The translations under genes and the position numbers were made by a program. Shown here in pieces: positions 1-8,176 of a stretch of 64,000 bases of DNA. Numbering within the stretch: position 1 is the first letter of the stretch; each line of letters begins with the position of its first letter. The stretch is taken from the NCBI GenBank assembly GCA_028702135.1, contig JAQVPJ010000002.1:1-64000 (forward strand). The letters run 5' to 3'. The notes beneath the pieces were generated by a model, which had not been told where the DNA came from, did not search any database, and worked only from the letters and a program-made list of their open reading frames with translations. This stretch comes from Eubacteriales bacterium (lineage in GTDB: Bacteria; Bacillota; Clostridia; Oscillospirales; CAG-382).

Positions 1-103
1 GAGAACTACAGGAGAGAACTCGGAAATATTCAATTTTTGCGATTCCAAGAACCCGCATAAACACTGGGTTTTGGATGGACGAAAATACCTGCTCATGGAG
101 AAA

Positions 104-143
104 TTTCGAGTCAGCCCCGTTATGACCACTTCGATACCTCTCC
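104..143 (-). pseudogene. 5' half of tRNA-Ser (CGA), cut at the anticodon loop
   Basis: On the minus strand the acceptor strand GGAGAGG (143-137) is followed by TA, a serine-type D arm with GGTCATAAC, the 5' anticodon stem GCTGA and the loop CTCGAAA (110-104), anticodon CGA. An intact tRNA would continue with TCAGT to close the stem. Here the sequence turns to TTTCTCC and neither variable arm nor T arm follows. This matches the 5' half of a clostridial tRNA-Ser and cannot be a working tRNA. A break at the anticodon loop is where tyrosine recombinases often cross over, so I infer an old attachment site or deletion end. Confidence 0.7.
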
Positions 144-237
144 GTATTTTATGAATACACAGTGTGCCGCATGTTCAGAATTATATCATGTGAGAATCTT
201 TTTTGCAACACCTTTTTTTCTAAAAGCAGATAAAGTA

Positions 238-283
238 TTTGTGTAAGTTTCACCCATCATTGGCACTTACACAAAGTTTTTTT
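238..283 (+). terminator. Intrinsic terminator upstream of arsR
   Basis: An 11-bp perfect stem (TTTGTGTAAGT paired with ACTTACACAAA) is followed by G and seven T. It would stop transcription coming from the left before the arsR promoter. The gene it serves is not in the window. Confidence 0.8.
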
Positions 284-303
284 ATCAAATCACTTGAAAC
301 ACA

Positions 304-332
304 TTGACAAATTTAGATCTGATGTATATACT
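304..332 (+). promoter_or_regulatory. SigA promoter of arsR
   Basis: TTGACA at 304-309 and TATACT at 327-332 with a 17-bp spacer. The start of transcription would fall in or next to the operator at 339-358, which suits repression by the product. Confidence 0.8.
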
Positions 333-338
333 AATAAC

Positions 339-358
339 ATATCAAATAAATTTGATAT
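339..358. promoter_or_regulatory. Putative ArsR operator 1
   Basis: A near-perfect palindrome with half-sites ATCAA and TTGAT separated by six A/T bases, just downstream of the arsR -10. ArsR-family operators typically have ATCAA-N6-TTGA type half-sites. The same arrangement recurs at 722-739 before the permease gene, so autoregulation and co-regulation are likely. Confidence 0.75.
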
Positions 359-369
359 GAGGTGATTAC

Positions 370-681
370 TTGAAAGCAGTTTATAAAGAGCATGCAAAAG
401 TTTTTAAAGCGTTTTGCGATGAAAAACGGCTACAAATACTTGATTTGCTGTGTAGTGGTGAAAAATGCGCCTGCGTTTTACAGGAACAGTCAGACTTGGG
501 GCAGTCAGGACTTTCGTATCATATGAAGATTCTGGTCGAGTCAGGTGTAGTGGAGAGTCGACAGGAAGGCAAATGGACACATTATAAAATCAGTGAAAAA
601 GGAAACGCTTATGCCATAGCTCTCCTGAAAGAGCTAACAACACCGGACAATATTACAGTAGAAAATAATTTCTGCAAATGA
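370..681 (+). CDS. ArsR/SmtB-family metalloid-responsive repressor
   Basis: A 103-residue winged-helix repressor of the ArsR/SmtB type, which normally leaves DNA when it binds As(III) or another metal(loid). The helix-turn-helix lies about residues 45-70 (SGLSYHMKILVESGVV). Cys33 and Cys35 form a C-A-C pair at the place of the ELCVCDL metal site, and more cysteines sit at 16, 28 and 102, so thiol sensing is likely. The TTG start is supported by GAGGTGA about 6 bases upstream. It has its own promoter, operator and terminator, and precedes a permease with a copy of the same operator. The inducer (arsenite, an organoarsenical or another soft metal) cannot be told from sequence. Confidence 0.9.
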   Translation: MKAVYKEHAKVFKAFCDEKRLQILDLLCSGEKCACVLQEQSDLGQSGLSYHMKILVESGVVESRQEGKWTHYKISEKGNAYAIALLKELTTPDNITVENNFCK

Positions 682-686
682 TACAG

Positions 687-708
687 GCCATCTGCCCGAT
701 GGCTTTTT
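687..708 (+). terminator. Terminator after arsR
   Basis: Stem GCCATC/GATGGC with a five-base loop, then TTTTT, six bases after the arsR stop. It makes arsR its own transcription unit and fits with a second operator for the permease operon. Confidence 0.75.
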
Positions 709-721
709 ACAGGCGAAATAC

Positions 722-739
722 ATCAAGAAAATTTGATAT
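722..739. promoter_or_regulatory. Putative ArsR operator 2, before the permease operon
   Basis: ATCAA, six bases (GAAAAT), TTGAT: the same half-sites and spacing as the operator at 339-358. It overlaps a possible -10 (TATGAT, 737-742). Repression of the permease operon by the adjacent ArsR follows by inference. Confidence 0.7.
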
Positions 740-769
740 GATTGTTCTTTTTAGAAAGAGGGTTAACAT

Positions 770-1783
770 ATGCAAGTATTAAAAACGATATGGGACATTT
801 TTCAGAATCAGATTCTCCGAATGAACTGGCTCAATGACTTAATTAGTAGCGCGCTATCTGCTTTAGGGCTGGACACCACCAATCGCTGGATTGGGAGTAT
901 TCAGTTTTTCATTTATGATGTTATAAAAATTGTAATCCTATTATGCGTCTTAATATTTATTATCAGTTACATTCAAAGCTACTTCCCCCCGGAACGCAGC
1001 AAAAAGATTTTAGGACGTTTCCACGGAATCGGGGCAAATTCCGTTGCAGCCTTGCTTGGTACTGTAACACCCTTTTGCTCCTGTTCGTCTATCCCGCTGT
1101 TTATAGGCTTTACTTCAGCAGGGTTGCCGCTCGGAGTCACCTTTTCATTTTTGATTTCTTCGCCGATGGTAGACCTGGGTTCCCTTGTACTGCTTATGAG
1201 CATTTTCGGAGCGAAAGTCGCTGTTTTATATGTACTTTTCGGATTATTAATATCTATAATCGGCGGAACTCTGATTGAGAAATCTCACATGGAAAAGTAT
1301 GTCGAAAGTTTTATCCAAACAGCAGGAAGTGTTGATATTGAATCACCGGATTTGACAAAAAAAGATCGACTGGTTTATGCGAAGGAACAGATGTTTTCAA
1401 CATTTAAAAAGGTTTTCCCTTATATCCTTATCGGTGTCGGAATAGGTGCGGTTATTCACAATTGGATACCGGAAGAATGGGTAATTTCCCTGCTGGGAAG
1501 CGACAACCCCTTCGGCGTAATATTAGCGACAATAATAGGTGTGCCGATGTACGCGGATATCTTTGGAACTATTCCGATTGCCGAAGCGCTGCTAACAAAA
1601 GGAGCTCAACTGGGTACGGTTCTGTCGTTTATGATGGGTGTCACCACGTTATCCCTTCCATCCATAATAATGCTCCGAAAAGCAGTTAAACCGAAGTTGC
1701 TTGCGCTTTTCATTGCCATATGTACGATAGGAATTATTATTGTGGGGTATTTATTCAACGCTTTACAAGCATTGATAATTTAG
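770..1783 (+). CDS. COG0701-type permease (ArsP/YraQ-like), Cys-Ser-Cys-Ser motif
   Basis: A 337-residue integral membrane protein with about eight to ten hydrophobic helices. The first half carries the family signature around residue 100, TPFCSCSSIP, and a second conserved stretch FLISSPMVDLGS. The second half repeats the fold (GVPMYADIFGTIPIAEALL). Permeases of COG0701 include ArsP, which exports trivalent organoarsenicals, and uncharacterised relatives. The paired cysteines in the membrane fit a thiophilic substrate. The SD is GAGGG upstream of ATG. It is followed after 9 bases by a Cys-rich protein whose SD overlaps this gene's stop codon. Arsenic transport is inferred from family and from ArsR control. 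Confidence 0.85.
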   Translation: MQVLKTIWDIFQNQILRMNWLNDLISSALSALGLDTTNRWIGSIQFFIYDVIKIVILLCVLIFIISYIQSYFPPERSKKILGRFHGIGANSVAALLGTVTPFCSCSSIPLFIGFTSAGLPLGVTFSFLISSPMVDLGSLVLLMSIFGAKVAVLYVLFGLLISIIGGTLIEKSHMEKYVESFIQTAGSVDIESPDLTKKDRLVYAKEQMFSTFKKVFPYILIGVGIGAVIHNWIPEEWVISLLGSDNPFGVILATIIGVPMYADIFGTIPIAEALLTKGAQLGTVLSFMMGVTTLSLPSIIMLRKAVKPKLLALFIAICTIGIIIVGYLFNALQALII

Positions 1784-1792
1784 GAGGAATAA

Positions 1793-2338
1793 ATGATGGA
1801 AAAATTAAACGAGGAATCCTGCAGCTCCTGCGGATATGATTGTTCTTTTGAAAAGAAGGTGGTCGTCGAGTATCTTTATCTCGATCTTAAAACCTGTGAA
1901 CGATGTATCGGGACAGATAAAGTTCTTGACGAGGTTATGCTGGTGCTTACCCCTGCTTTAGAACTTGCCGGCTTTACCGTCGAATACAAGAAAGTTGAAA
2001 TGAAGACAGCCGAAATTGCCATACAGCACCAATTCGTTTCATCGCCAACAATTCGGGTGAATGGTCAGGATATCTGTAAATCAGTTGCCGAAAACAGCTG
2101 CGGTTGTTGCAGTGAAATCAGCAGTACAGATGTAGAGTGCCGTGTTTTTGAGTATAATGGAAAGACTTACGACATTCCGCCTAAAGAAATGCTCGCAGAA
2201 TGTGTTCTTCAGCGCGTATTTAGCCTATCCGATGGAGAGAGCTCTTGCGATAGATACGAGTTGCCCGAAAACCTGAAAAACTTCTTTGATGGAAAGAAAA
2301 ACAAAGCCGGTTGTTCCTGTGGAGGTAGCTGCTGCTAA
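1793..2338 (+). CDS. DUF2703 Cys-rich protein
   Basis: A 181-residue soluble protein with 20 or so cysteines. It starts with CSSCGYDC, then a thioredoxin-like stretch (VVVEYLYLDLKTCERCIGTDKVL) typical of DUF2703, then FVSSPTIRVNGQDI, a cis-proline-type SSPTI segment, then CGCC, and it ends in CSCGGSCC. The thioredoxin-like fold and the many cysteines suggest thiol or metal(loid) chemistry, but DUF2703 has no established function. It is translated with the permease (AGGAGGA SD, 9-base gap), so a role in handling the metal(loid) before export is the simplest reading. Other possibilities are a metal chaperone or a reductase partner of the thioredoxin-like protein downstream. Confidence 0.75.
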   Translation: MMEKLNEESCSSCGYDCSFEKKVVVEYLYLDLKTCERCIGTDKVLDEVMLVLTPALELAGFTVEYKKVEMKTAEIAIQHQFVSSPTIRVNGQDICKSVAENSCGCCSEISSTDVECRVFEYNGKTYDIPPKEMLAECVLQRVFSLSDGESSCDRYELPENLKNFFDGKKNKAGCSCGGSCC

Positions 2339-2415
2339 TCGGCAGGATGTCCATGACAAAGCAGGTTGTTATATGTTTATTTTATTTTAATAATTATATA
2401 AAGGAGAGAATTATT

Positions 2416-2769
2416 ATGGCATTGTTTGGTAAGAAAAACAAAAACGAAAAAACCACCACCTGTTGCTGTGGTGGTAAATGCGATACTGAAAGTATGGCAA
2501 AGGCTGAGAAAGCAAAGGGCGAGGGCGCAAGTGTTAAGGCGCTTGGAAGCGGTTGTGCAAAATGCAATCAACTCGAAGCTGCAACGAAAGCAGCGCTTGA
2601 GCAACTGGGCATGGATACAACAATCGACCATGTAACTGATTTCGCTGAAATTGCCGCTTACGGTGTGATGACTACTCCTGCTCTTGTTGTAGACGGGAAA
2701 GTAGTATCATATGGTAAGGTCCTCAAAACTGATGAGGTCGTAAAGATTTTGCAAAAAGCCAGAGGATAA
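2416..2769 (+). CDS. Thioredoxin-like redox-active disulfide protein
   Basis: A 117-residue protein. After a basic leader with CCCGGKC (about residues 16-22) comes a small thioredoxin fold: VKALGSGCAKCNQLE, where C-A-K-C is the active-site disulfide, and later TTPALVVDGK with the cis-proline. This matches the small thioredoxin/glutaredoxin-like family represented by MTH895 and TM0996. I start at 2416 because AAGGAGAG lies 7 bases upstream; the open frame extends to 2347 without a good site. Copies of this family often sit beside COG0701 permeases. The CxCGGxC-type motif recurs at the end of the protein upstream. It probably supplies thiol reduction or metal transfer for the cassette. Confidence 0.8.
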   Translation: MALFGKKNKNEKTTTCCCGGKCDTESMAKAEKAKGEGASVKALGSGCAKCNQLEAATKAALEQLGMDTTIDHVTDFAEIAAYGVMTTPALVVDGKVVSYGKVLKTDEVVKILQKARG

Positions 2770-2853
2770 TCTTACAAGAACATCAAATAACTGATGCGAG
2801 ATCTTAAAGCCATGTATCAGGCAATTACGGAAGATGAAGCGTTAAATGTGCTA
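2770..2853 (+). pseudogene. Fragment of an IS256-type (mutator) transposase
   Basis: In one frame the sequence reads SYKNIK, stop, LMRDLKAMYQAITEDEAL, which resembles the internal 'DLK.IY.A.TE..AL' segment of IS256-family transposases. The TAA at 2788-2790 stands where CAA would give Gln. The reading starts within a base of the stop codon of the thioredoxin-like gene and dissolves after about 28 codons, so this is only a scar. No terminal inverted repeats are visible. Confidence 0.5.
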
Positions 2854-3045
2854 TTCCTACCTTTCTTTGTGCAAGGAATCAAGAGTGCATTGACAATCAC
2901 TTGTTTGCATGTTAAAATTTTTTAGTAGTTATCGTTATTTCCAACTATTCGCATATGGATTTGTAGTGTTTTTGGATAAGAGCCAGTTTACCGATTGGTA
3001 TCAACCATGCTTCGTATTCATTGTGGTTCAGTTGAACAGTTGCAT
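2854..3045. other. Non-coding stretch, no gene seen
   Basis: Between the transposase scar and the terminator at 3046-3088 I see no open frame with a ribosome binding site and no clear promoter. It is probably decayed mobile DNA. Confidence 0.5.
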
Positions 3046-3088
3046 AAAAAAATAGTCGGGTAATGAGTTCAACGCTCTTTACCCGACT
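3046..3088 (-). terminator. Terminator of the PstS-like lipoprotein gene
   Basis: Read on the minus strand, a 14-bp stem with one mismatch (AGTCGGGTAA arm) is followed by ATTTTTTT. It lies about 90 bases past the stop of the minus-strand gene at 3178. There is no T tract on the plus side. Confidence 0.8.
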
Positions 3089-3177
3089 TGTGCATTTATT
3101 GATACAATTTTACTGTACTGGCTATTGATGTTTCATATGCAACTTTAACCATTGCTTATGTACTTACAAAAAATACT

Positions 3178-5592
3178 TTATTCTTCGTATTTTACATCGT
3201 TTTCATCAATGAACGCTATTACAGATTTACCGTCTTCTGTCTTAAAAGCAACGGTAGTATTATTAGAATAGTAAAATCCCGAAGCAAAATCAGCAAATTG
3301 TACATCCGTTAGGGTAAGGTTACCGGAAGGCTTATCGATTGTATCAATATCTTCTGTTAATGAATATACAAAAATGTTATCCAAGTCATACCACTTACCT
3401 CTGCTTTCCCATCCGTCTTTAAACAAGAGACTGAGTCCGCTTTCAGTAACATCCTCACCTGTTTGCAAATCGTAGATAAATACTTTTTCACCGCTTATTT
3501 GACCTTCAGAAAAACCAATTTCATCATCATATCTTGCTATAGCATAGTTCCGTACAATGACATACTTATCGCCGGCATAAGTAAGATCTGATTTCAAACT
3601 TACTTTACAGCTTTTTATATCTTCTTTTGTAAAAGAATCATTATTATATATTTCTTTATAACGTTCTGAGAGACGTTCTACAGCTTTAGACAGGCTTTCT
3701 TCTGACCAAGCGATTTCATCATAGTTGTAGTTGTTTCTAAGGTGCGCCAGTCGTGCTGCATTAATATTATCTGCACCTGAATAATTCTCAATTTTTAAAA
3801 ATACAATATCACTGTAACAAGTTTCTTTTACATCTCCTATATATTCAAAAGTATAGTTCTGGTTTAAATGTTGCCAGTAATTTTTAGACACTTTCACATT
3901 ATCTCCAAGTAAATCTTTCATGTCTCGCGCTTCGCGCATAACCATGTTATCAAAATCCAACACTGAAAAATTAATAATGTTTTTTGTGTCAAAATAACTG
4001 TTGTTATCGTAGTCAAAACATAAAGAAAACAGAGAATCTGAATAAGAGTAATTACTTAAATAAAAGTTGTTAAAATCAGATTCAATTCCCGCAAAAGGCC
4101 GGGTGGTATAATTGTAACATCCCTCAAAATCACTTGCATTGTTACATTGATAAATCCTTTCGTTTAATTGAGGAACAAATTCAGAATTCTTTGAAAACAA
4201 ATCGGATAGTTGCAAGCGTTTTCCGGAATACATATCCCAGATAGCACCGGTTGTATAACCATATGAATCATTCCTTAATATACAAACCGAGAAATATCCG
4301 TTGTACACAGCAAAGCTTGTGGTGATTTCAGTTCTATTATGAAAATGAAAATCATACGAAAAAACCATTTCGGCATATTTTTTTGCGATATCATCGATAT
4401 ATGCATTGATTTCTTTCTCAAGAGCTTTATTCGGTAAAACTATATGGGAAGCAGCCGAAAGAACAAAAGTATTTTCGCCAACAGTAACGTCTGCAAGACC
4501 GGAGGGTTCTGTTTTAACGGTTGTGGTATAATAGTAGTCTGATACTTTAAAGTCGGATTTTCCGGTTCCTTTAGAGGAGCACAAGGTCAAAGTGTTTTTA
4601 ATTTCAAACCCTTTGCAGGTTTTCAGAGGAATATAACCTGCTTGTTCTACGACATTCTGCCCCGCGTCTGTCAACAACCACTCGATTAGTTGATCGGAAG
4701 GGGAGTCCTTGACATTATTAGCAGGGCAAATTACATAATAATAGTCGAAACATGGGTAGCTTTCGTCGGATATTGTTTGTTTATTTGCATAGTTGCCGTT
4801 AATTTTAATCGCTTTTACTTTTCCGTTTGCGGTATACAGATTTTCGTTATATTCACAGTAACCGATACTACCAACAGAAAAATCATTCACCCCAGGTACA
4901 GTATCGTACATATTGCCTTGGCCAGGGACAAAAACACTCGGAGGTTCCATCAGTTTGGTCTTGCCCACAAGATTCCTTATATATTTTTGAATAGTCGATT
5001 CTCCGTGCTGGAAAGCCGTAATCGGTTGGTCGTTTCCTCCGATATCCTTCCAATTTTTAATTTCACCTGAGTAAATGGCTTTGATCTGTTCTATTGTGAG
5101 GCTGTCAACTGGATTTTGGGTATTTACTAAAAACACATAACCAATTTTGGCAATAGGTGTTTGCTTTAGTTTCGTATTATAGTTAGAATCGGCATACTCG
5201 AGCGATGACTCTGAAATTTTTTTTGATAAAAGCAAATCGCATTTATTCTCAAACAAGTTAAGCCAATTTCCATCTTCTCCTATATGGTCACCGTTTTTGA
5301 TTTGATTTTTTGCTTGTTCTAAGGTTAAATTAAACAATTCTGAACTAATTGCGACATTGAGAGCATATGTAGACGAGCAACCGTTAATAATCGGTAATTT
5401 CTCTCTTAATGAATCTTCAAGTTCTTGTGTTCTTGTATCAATGCTATTTTCGATAGATTCTGAAACTGCAGAATCAGATGAAACATCATCAGATAGTGTT
5501 GATTCGGATGATTGTGGATTATTCGTATTATTACAGGAAGCAAAAGTAAATAGCATTAATACCGATATGATGCAGGAAAAAGATTTTTTCAT
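3178..5592 (-). CDS. Lipoprotein with PstS-like substrate-binding domain and a long C-terminal extension
   Basis: An 804-residue secreted lipoprotein. MKKSFSCIISVLMLFTFASC is a signal peptide ending in a lipobox with Cys20, followed by a Ser/Asp/Glu-rich tether. Residues about 60-345 look like a phosphate-type periplasmic binding domain: LTIEQIKAIYSGEIKNWKDIGG is the hallmark segment, and IEWLLTDAGQNVVEQAGYIPL the typical end. The remaining 450 residues, rich in Asn, Tyr and Asp, are not recognised; the middle part (YDFHFHNRTEITTSF) might be an extracellular domain like those in anti-sigma factor RsiV-type proteins. PstS proteins are usually about 300 residues, so the extension is unusual. 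No pstCAB genes are near, so sensing or adhesion is as likely as transport. AAGGAAA precedes the ATG. Confidence 0.7.
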   Translation of the reverse strand: MKKSFSCIISVLMLFTFASCNNTNNPQSSESTLSDDVSSDSAVSESIENSIDTRTQELEDSLREKLPIINGCSSTYALNVAISSELFNLTLEQAKNQIKNGDHIGEDGNWLNLFENKCDLLLSKKISESSLEYADSNYNTKLKQTPIAKIGYVFLVNTQNPVDSLTIEQIKAIYSGEIKNWKDIGGNDQPITAFQHGESTIQKYIRNLVGKTKLMEPPSVFVPGQGNMYDTVPGVNDFSVGSIGYCEYNENLYTANGKVKAIKINGNYANKQTISDESYPCFDYYYVICPANNVKDSPSDQLIEWLLTDAGQNVVEQAGYIPLKTCKGFEIKNTLTLCSSKGTGKSDFKVSDYYYTTTVKTEPSGLADVTVGENTFVLSAASHIVLPNKALEKEINAYIDDIAKKYAEMVFSYDFHFHNRTEITTSFAVYNGYFSVCILRNDSYGYTTGAIWDMYSGKRLQLSDLFSKNSEFVPQLNERIYQCNNASDFEGCYNYTTRPFAGIESDFNNFYLSNYSYSDSLFSLCFDYDNNSYFDTKNIINFSVLDFDNMVMREARDMKDLLGDNVKVSKNYWQHLNQNYTFEYIGDVKETCYSDIVFLKIENYSGADNINAARLAHLRNNYNYDEIAWSEESLSKAVERLSERYKEIYNNDSFTKEDIKSCKVSLKSDLTYAGDKYVIVRNYAIARYDDEIGFSEGQISGEKVFIYDLQTGEDVTESGLSLLFKDGWESRGKWYDLDNIFVYSLTEDIDTIDKPSGNLTLTDVQFADFASGFYYSNNTTVAFKTEDGKSVIAFIDENDVKYEE

Positions 5593-6355
5593 TATTAATT
5601 TCCTTTTATAATTATTTATGTCATTATGTTATAATAGTGGTGATAAAACGTCGTTTTGTTTCATAATTATAAGAATAATTTGCTTTTTAAATAGCTTATA
5701 CTATATTATTGAATTAAGTCAGCATATAAATTCAACAATGTCAAGAAAACGATACCTTCATGAGTTAAAACCTTTGTTGGTTTGTCAATGATATGTTACA
5801 CCGAAGCGTAAAAAATCAAAGAGGGTGGACTTCAGCAACTTCCAATTAAGCGGACGCATAGTAAAATTGTTTTTACTTCTGCTGTAAACAGCAAGCAGAG
5901 CCTTAATATCACTAAATGAATAGAGTATATGAGTTGAATAGAAATATTCTGTCCGTTTTGTGATAAAAAACCGGGAGTAGAACTGGGACATTCTCTCGAC
6001 CTTCTTTGCATATCCGACCAGATTTGACGAATTATATTCACGACAGATATCATCGAAGGTTTAAACCGACAATTTCGCCCTAAATAAATATACCCTAGGC
6101 GATAACGCTTGTATTCATGCTATGCACGCATACAAACGCTACTGCTTGGGGGAACGGTTAACAAGGGTGAATCCAATCCTGTGTTTAGTCAGCGCAAAAA
6201 CTTGTTTTATTATGGATTTTTGTTTCAAGAAAAAATCGATTTAAAATGATTTCGGAGTGTCAATTTATTTAGGATTTCTTTGCCCAAAACAATGTAGAAA
6301 TAGAGCCTTTTTTTGATAAATGCTTAGGTAATAATCATCTTATTAAAATGACAAT
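5593..6355. other. Gene-poor stretch with one decayed frame
   Basis: It holds the promoter region of the lipoprotein gene (minus strand), the degenerate minus-strand frame listed at 5785-6060, and about 300 bases (6061-6355) in which I see no gene, no strong promoter and no clear repeat. Confidence 0.5.
5785..6060 (-). pseudogene. Remnant open frame, no start, unrecognised
   Basis: A 91-codon open frame bounded upstream by TAA, with no initiator at its head, reading FDDICREYNSSNLVGYAKKV and on to LRFGVTYH. Translation could only begin at an internal Met (5991) with no ribosome binding site. It looks like the C-terminal part of a lost protein, in a region full of mobile-element scars. I cannot assign a family, and it may be chance. 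Confidence 0.25.
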
Positions 6356-6604
6356 TTAACTTTCTTTTTTGTAAAACCAAATCGCAAATATAAACCCAAC
6401 TAATATCAATATGGCTGCTATAATGTATGCATATGTAAAATCTACAAAATAAGAACCATTATCATGGTATTTAGAATTTGATGATAATTGATAAGCTGCT
6501 AACCCAATCTTAGGCATAATGGCACTAATAATAAATGCAATTATAATTGTAAGAAAATCTATCATCATAGCAACAAGACTAAAGGCAAATCCAATTTTCC
6601 TCAA
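6356..6604 (-). CDS. Small two-helix membrane protein
   Basis: An 82-residue protein with hydrophobic helices at about residues 5-34 and 55-76, separated by a short polar loop (SSNSKYHDNGSYF), ending in a basic YKKES tail. The TTG start has AAAGGAGC 9 bases upstream, which is why I accept it. No family recognised. It stands alone between decayed stretches, so a cargo gene of a former mobile element or a small stress or bacteriocin-immunity-like membrane protein are both possible. Confidence 0.55.
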   Translation of the reverse strand: MRKIGFAFSLVAMMIDFLTIIIAFIISAIMPKIGLAAYQLSSNSKYHDNGSYFVDFTYAYIIAAILILVGFIFAIWFYKKES

Positions 6605-7170
6605 AATATCGCTCCTTTATAACGTTTAATTAATATTCATAAAGCATTTTCAGGTCAACTCATTAAAAACATTTTAATTGTTTATTTAAATTGTCCCGAA
6701 GAAGGGTAATATGTGTATACTGTCCAAAACTCGCTCCACTCGTGTTCGTATTCCGGATCATATACAGGAAATCGTTGTGGATAAGACGTCTGATTTGCTT
6801 CTACACCCGGTTAAAATCGAGCAGATGAACGGAAAAACCAAGAACATGACGAATAATTTTTTCAATTCCATACTTCATTTAATTTTTCGGTGTAAATAAC
6901 AGATAGATAAACAAAGACATCTATTATACAACATATGCATTGTTAATATTTATATTATTTTAAATATATATTTGTATTTAATTATATTCGTAGTGTGACA
7001 TTTTGTCAAGATTTTTATCTCATATTTAAAGATTAATTCATTTCGAGGGAAAATCAATTTACACAAAATTTAACGCTGTACCGTTTAATTCAAAATAAGT
7101 GGAGAAAACCCTCTGTTGTTTGTTTACAAAGTAATTAATAATTATATGGTTGGGCTTTTCTTCAATTTAA
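6605..7170. other. AT-rich intergenic stretch
   Basis: No supported gene. A 62-codon plus-strand frame at 6711-6899 lacks a ribosome binding site and matches nothing I know. The stretch 6900-7000 is very AT-rich. No clear hairpin or promoter pair is seen. Confidence 0.4.
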
Positions 7171-7815
7171 TCAGTTATACTTTATTAATTCAGACCTTAC
7201 ATATGTAGAATCAATGCTAGAAATATAATTTTTAAATACCTTAAAACTATATTGTGAGTTTCTCCATAATTGCCATGCAAGTGATAATGTAGTGATGCTA
7301 GAAAAAGATTCCGTTGCTGGATAGAATATTACATAAGCATCTGGATAATCAGGAGTTTTATAAACAATATCTCTCCTTATTTGTGCACCTAGCCTTGAAT
7401 ATAGAAACAGTCGTTTAAATGAAAACTGGTCTGTAGAATTCTCTATTTCAGCCAATCCAATAATACCTATGCACCTATGGTCTCCAACAGGCTTTTCCAT
7501 TTTGTTTTTAAGACTTGTTAATAGCATTAAACCTAGTCCGCTTTTTCTATACTGAGGCAAAACAGCAACAAAATCAAGATTTATAAAAACTTTATTGTAA
7601 TAATAAATATAATAAATTTGAATAAAGCCTGCTAATTCATTATCACAAAAACCCATAATTATTTCTGAATTCAACCTACCCTTTTCATTAAATCGGTTAT
7701 TTACCATATTAGCTGGATTCCAATGATAATCTGGTAATAATTCTTTTTGTATTAGTATGAGTTCATTTATGTACTGTGATAGTGGGTCTTCTAGTACTTC
7801 AAGGCGAATTTCCAT
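7171..7815 (-). CDS. GNAT-family N-acetyltransferase
   Basis: A 214-residue protein of the GNAT superfamily, which moves an acetyl group from acetyl-CoA to an amine. The acetyl-CoA pyrophosphate loop (motif A) is seen at VLPQYRKSGLGLMLLTSL (about residues 96-113), preceded by beta strands ending INLDFVAV. The region after about residue 160 is longer than in minimal GNATs and may shape the substrate pocket. GAGAGGGG stands about 9 bases before the ATG. It is a single gene in the accessory region with no neighbour that indicates the substrate. Confidence 0.75.
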   Translation of the reverse strand: MEIRLEVLEDPLSQYINELILIQKELLPDYHWNPANMVNNRFNEKGRLNSEIIMGFCDNELAGFIQIYYIYYYNKVFINLDFVAVLPQYRKSGLGLMLLTSLKNKMEKPVGDHRCIGIIGLAEIENSTDQFSFKRLFLYSRLGAQIRRDIVYKTPDYPDAYVIFYPATESFSSITTLSLAWQLWRNSQYSFKVFKNYISSIDSTYVRSELIKYN

Positions 7816-7998
7816 AAATCTAATCCCCTCTCATCTACATTTAGTTATTATTAAATAATAATATCATATTTTTCCATACAATCAATTGATAGATTGTAAA
7901 ATGAAGTGCGATACAAATCAAAGGGAAAAAAAGCAGCTCAAAAGGAAGATTTCGTGTAGAATGGGGTTGCAAGACAACATTAAAACGGAGGCAAAATA
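7816..7998. other. Intergenic stretch before the IS30-like scar
   Basis: No gene seen. The bases just before 7999 contain GGAGG, the ribosome binding site of the broken transposase frame that follows. Confidence 0.4.
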
Positions 7999-8176
7999 AT
8001 GAGCTACCGCTATTTTTACAACATTTTAACGAGGGTATATAGAGGTTTTACATAATCAGGAACAAATTTATTCGTTTGATGAAGAAAGTGTATGGTTAAT
8101 GGAGGGACAAAAAACACCCCTCTCTCAATTTTTTGAGAATGGGGTTTATCAATTAGAACATAAACTTATTCATTAA
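7999..8176 (+). pseudogene. Broken N-terminus of an IS30-like transposase plus short tail
   Basis: ATG at 7999 follows GGAGGCAAAATA. The frame reads MSYRYF. After a one-base shift it continues FTTF, stop (TAA where GAA is expected), RGYIEVLHNQEQ, which resembles the start of IS30-family transposases (MSY.HFT..ER..IE.L). The same shifted frame then runs through IYSFDEESVWLMEG to a stop at 8176, a tail I do not recognise. One frameshift and one nonsense change within 50 bases show it is dead. No inverted repeat ends were found. Confidence 0.45.

Noticed and set aside
6711-6899. A 62-codon plus-strand gene
   Set aside because: No ribosome binding site, no recognisable family, in an AT-rich decaying stretch.
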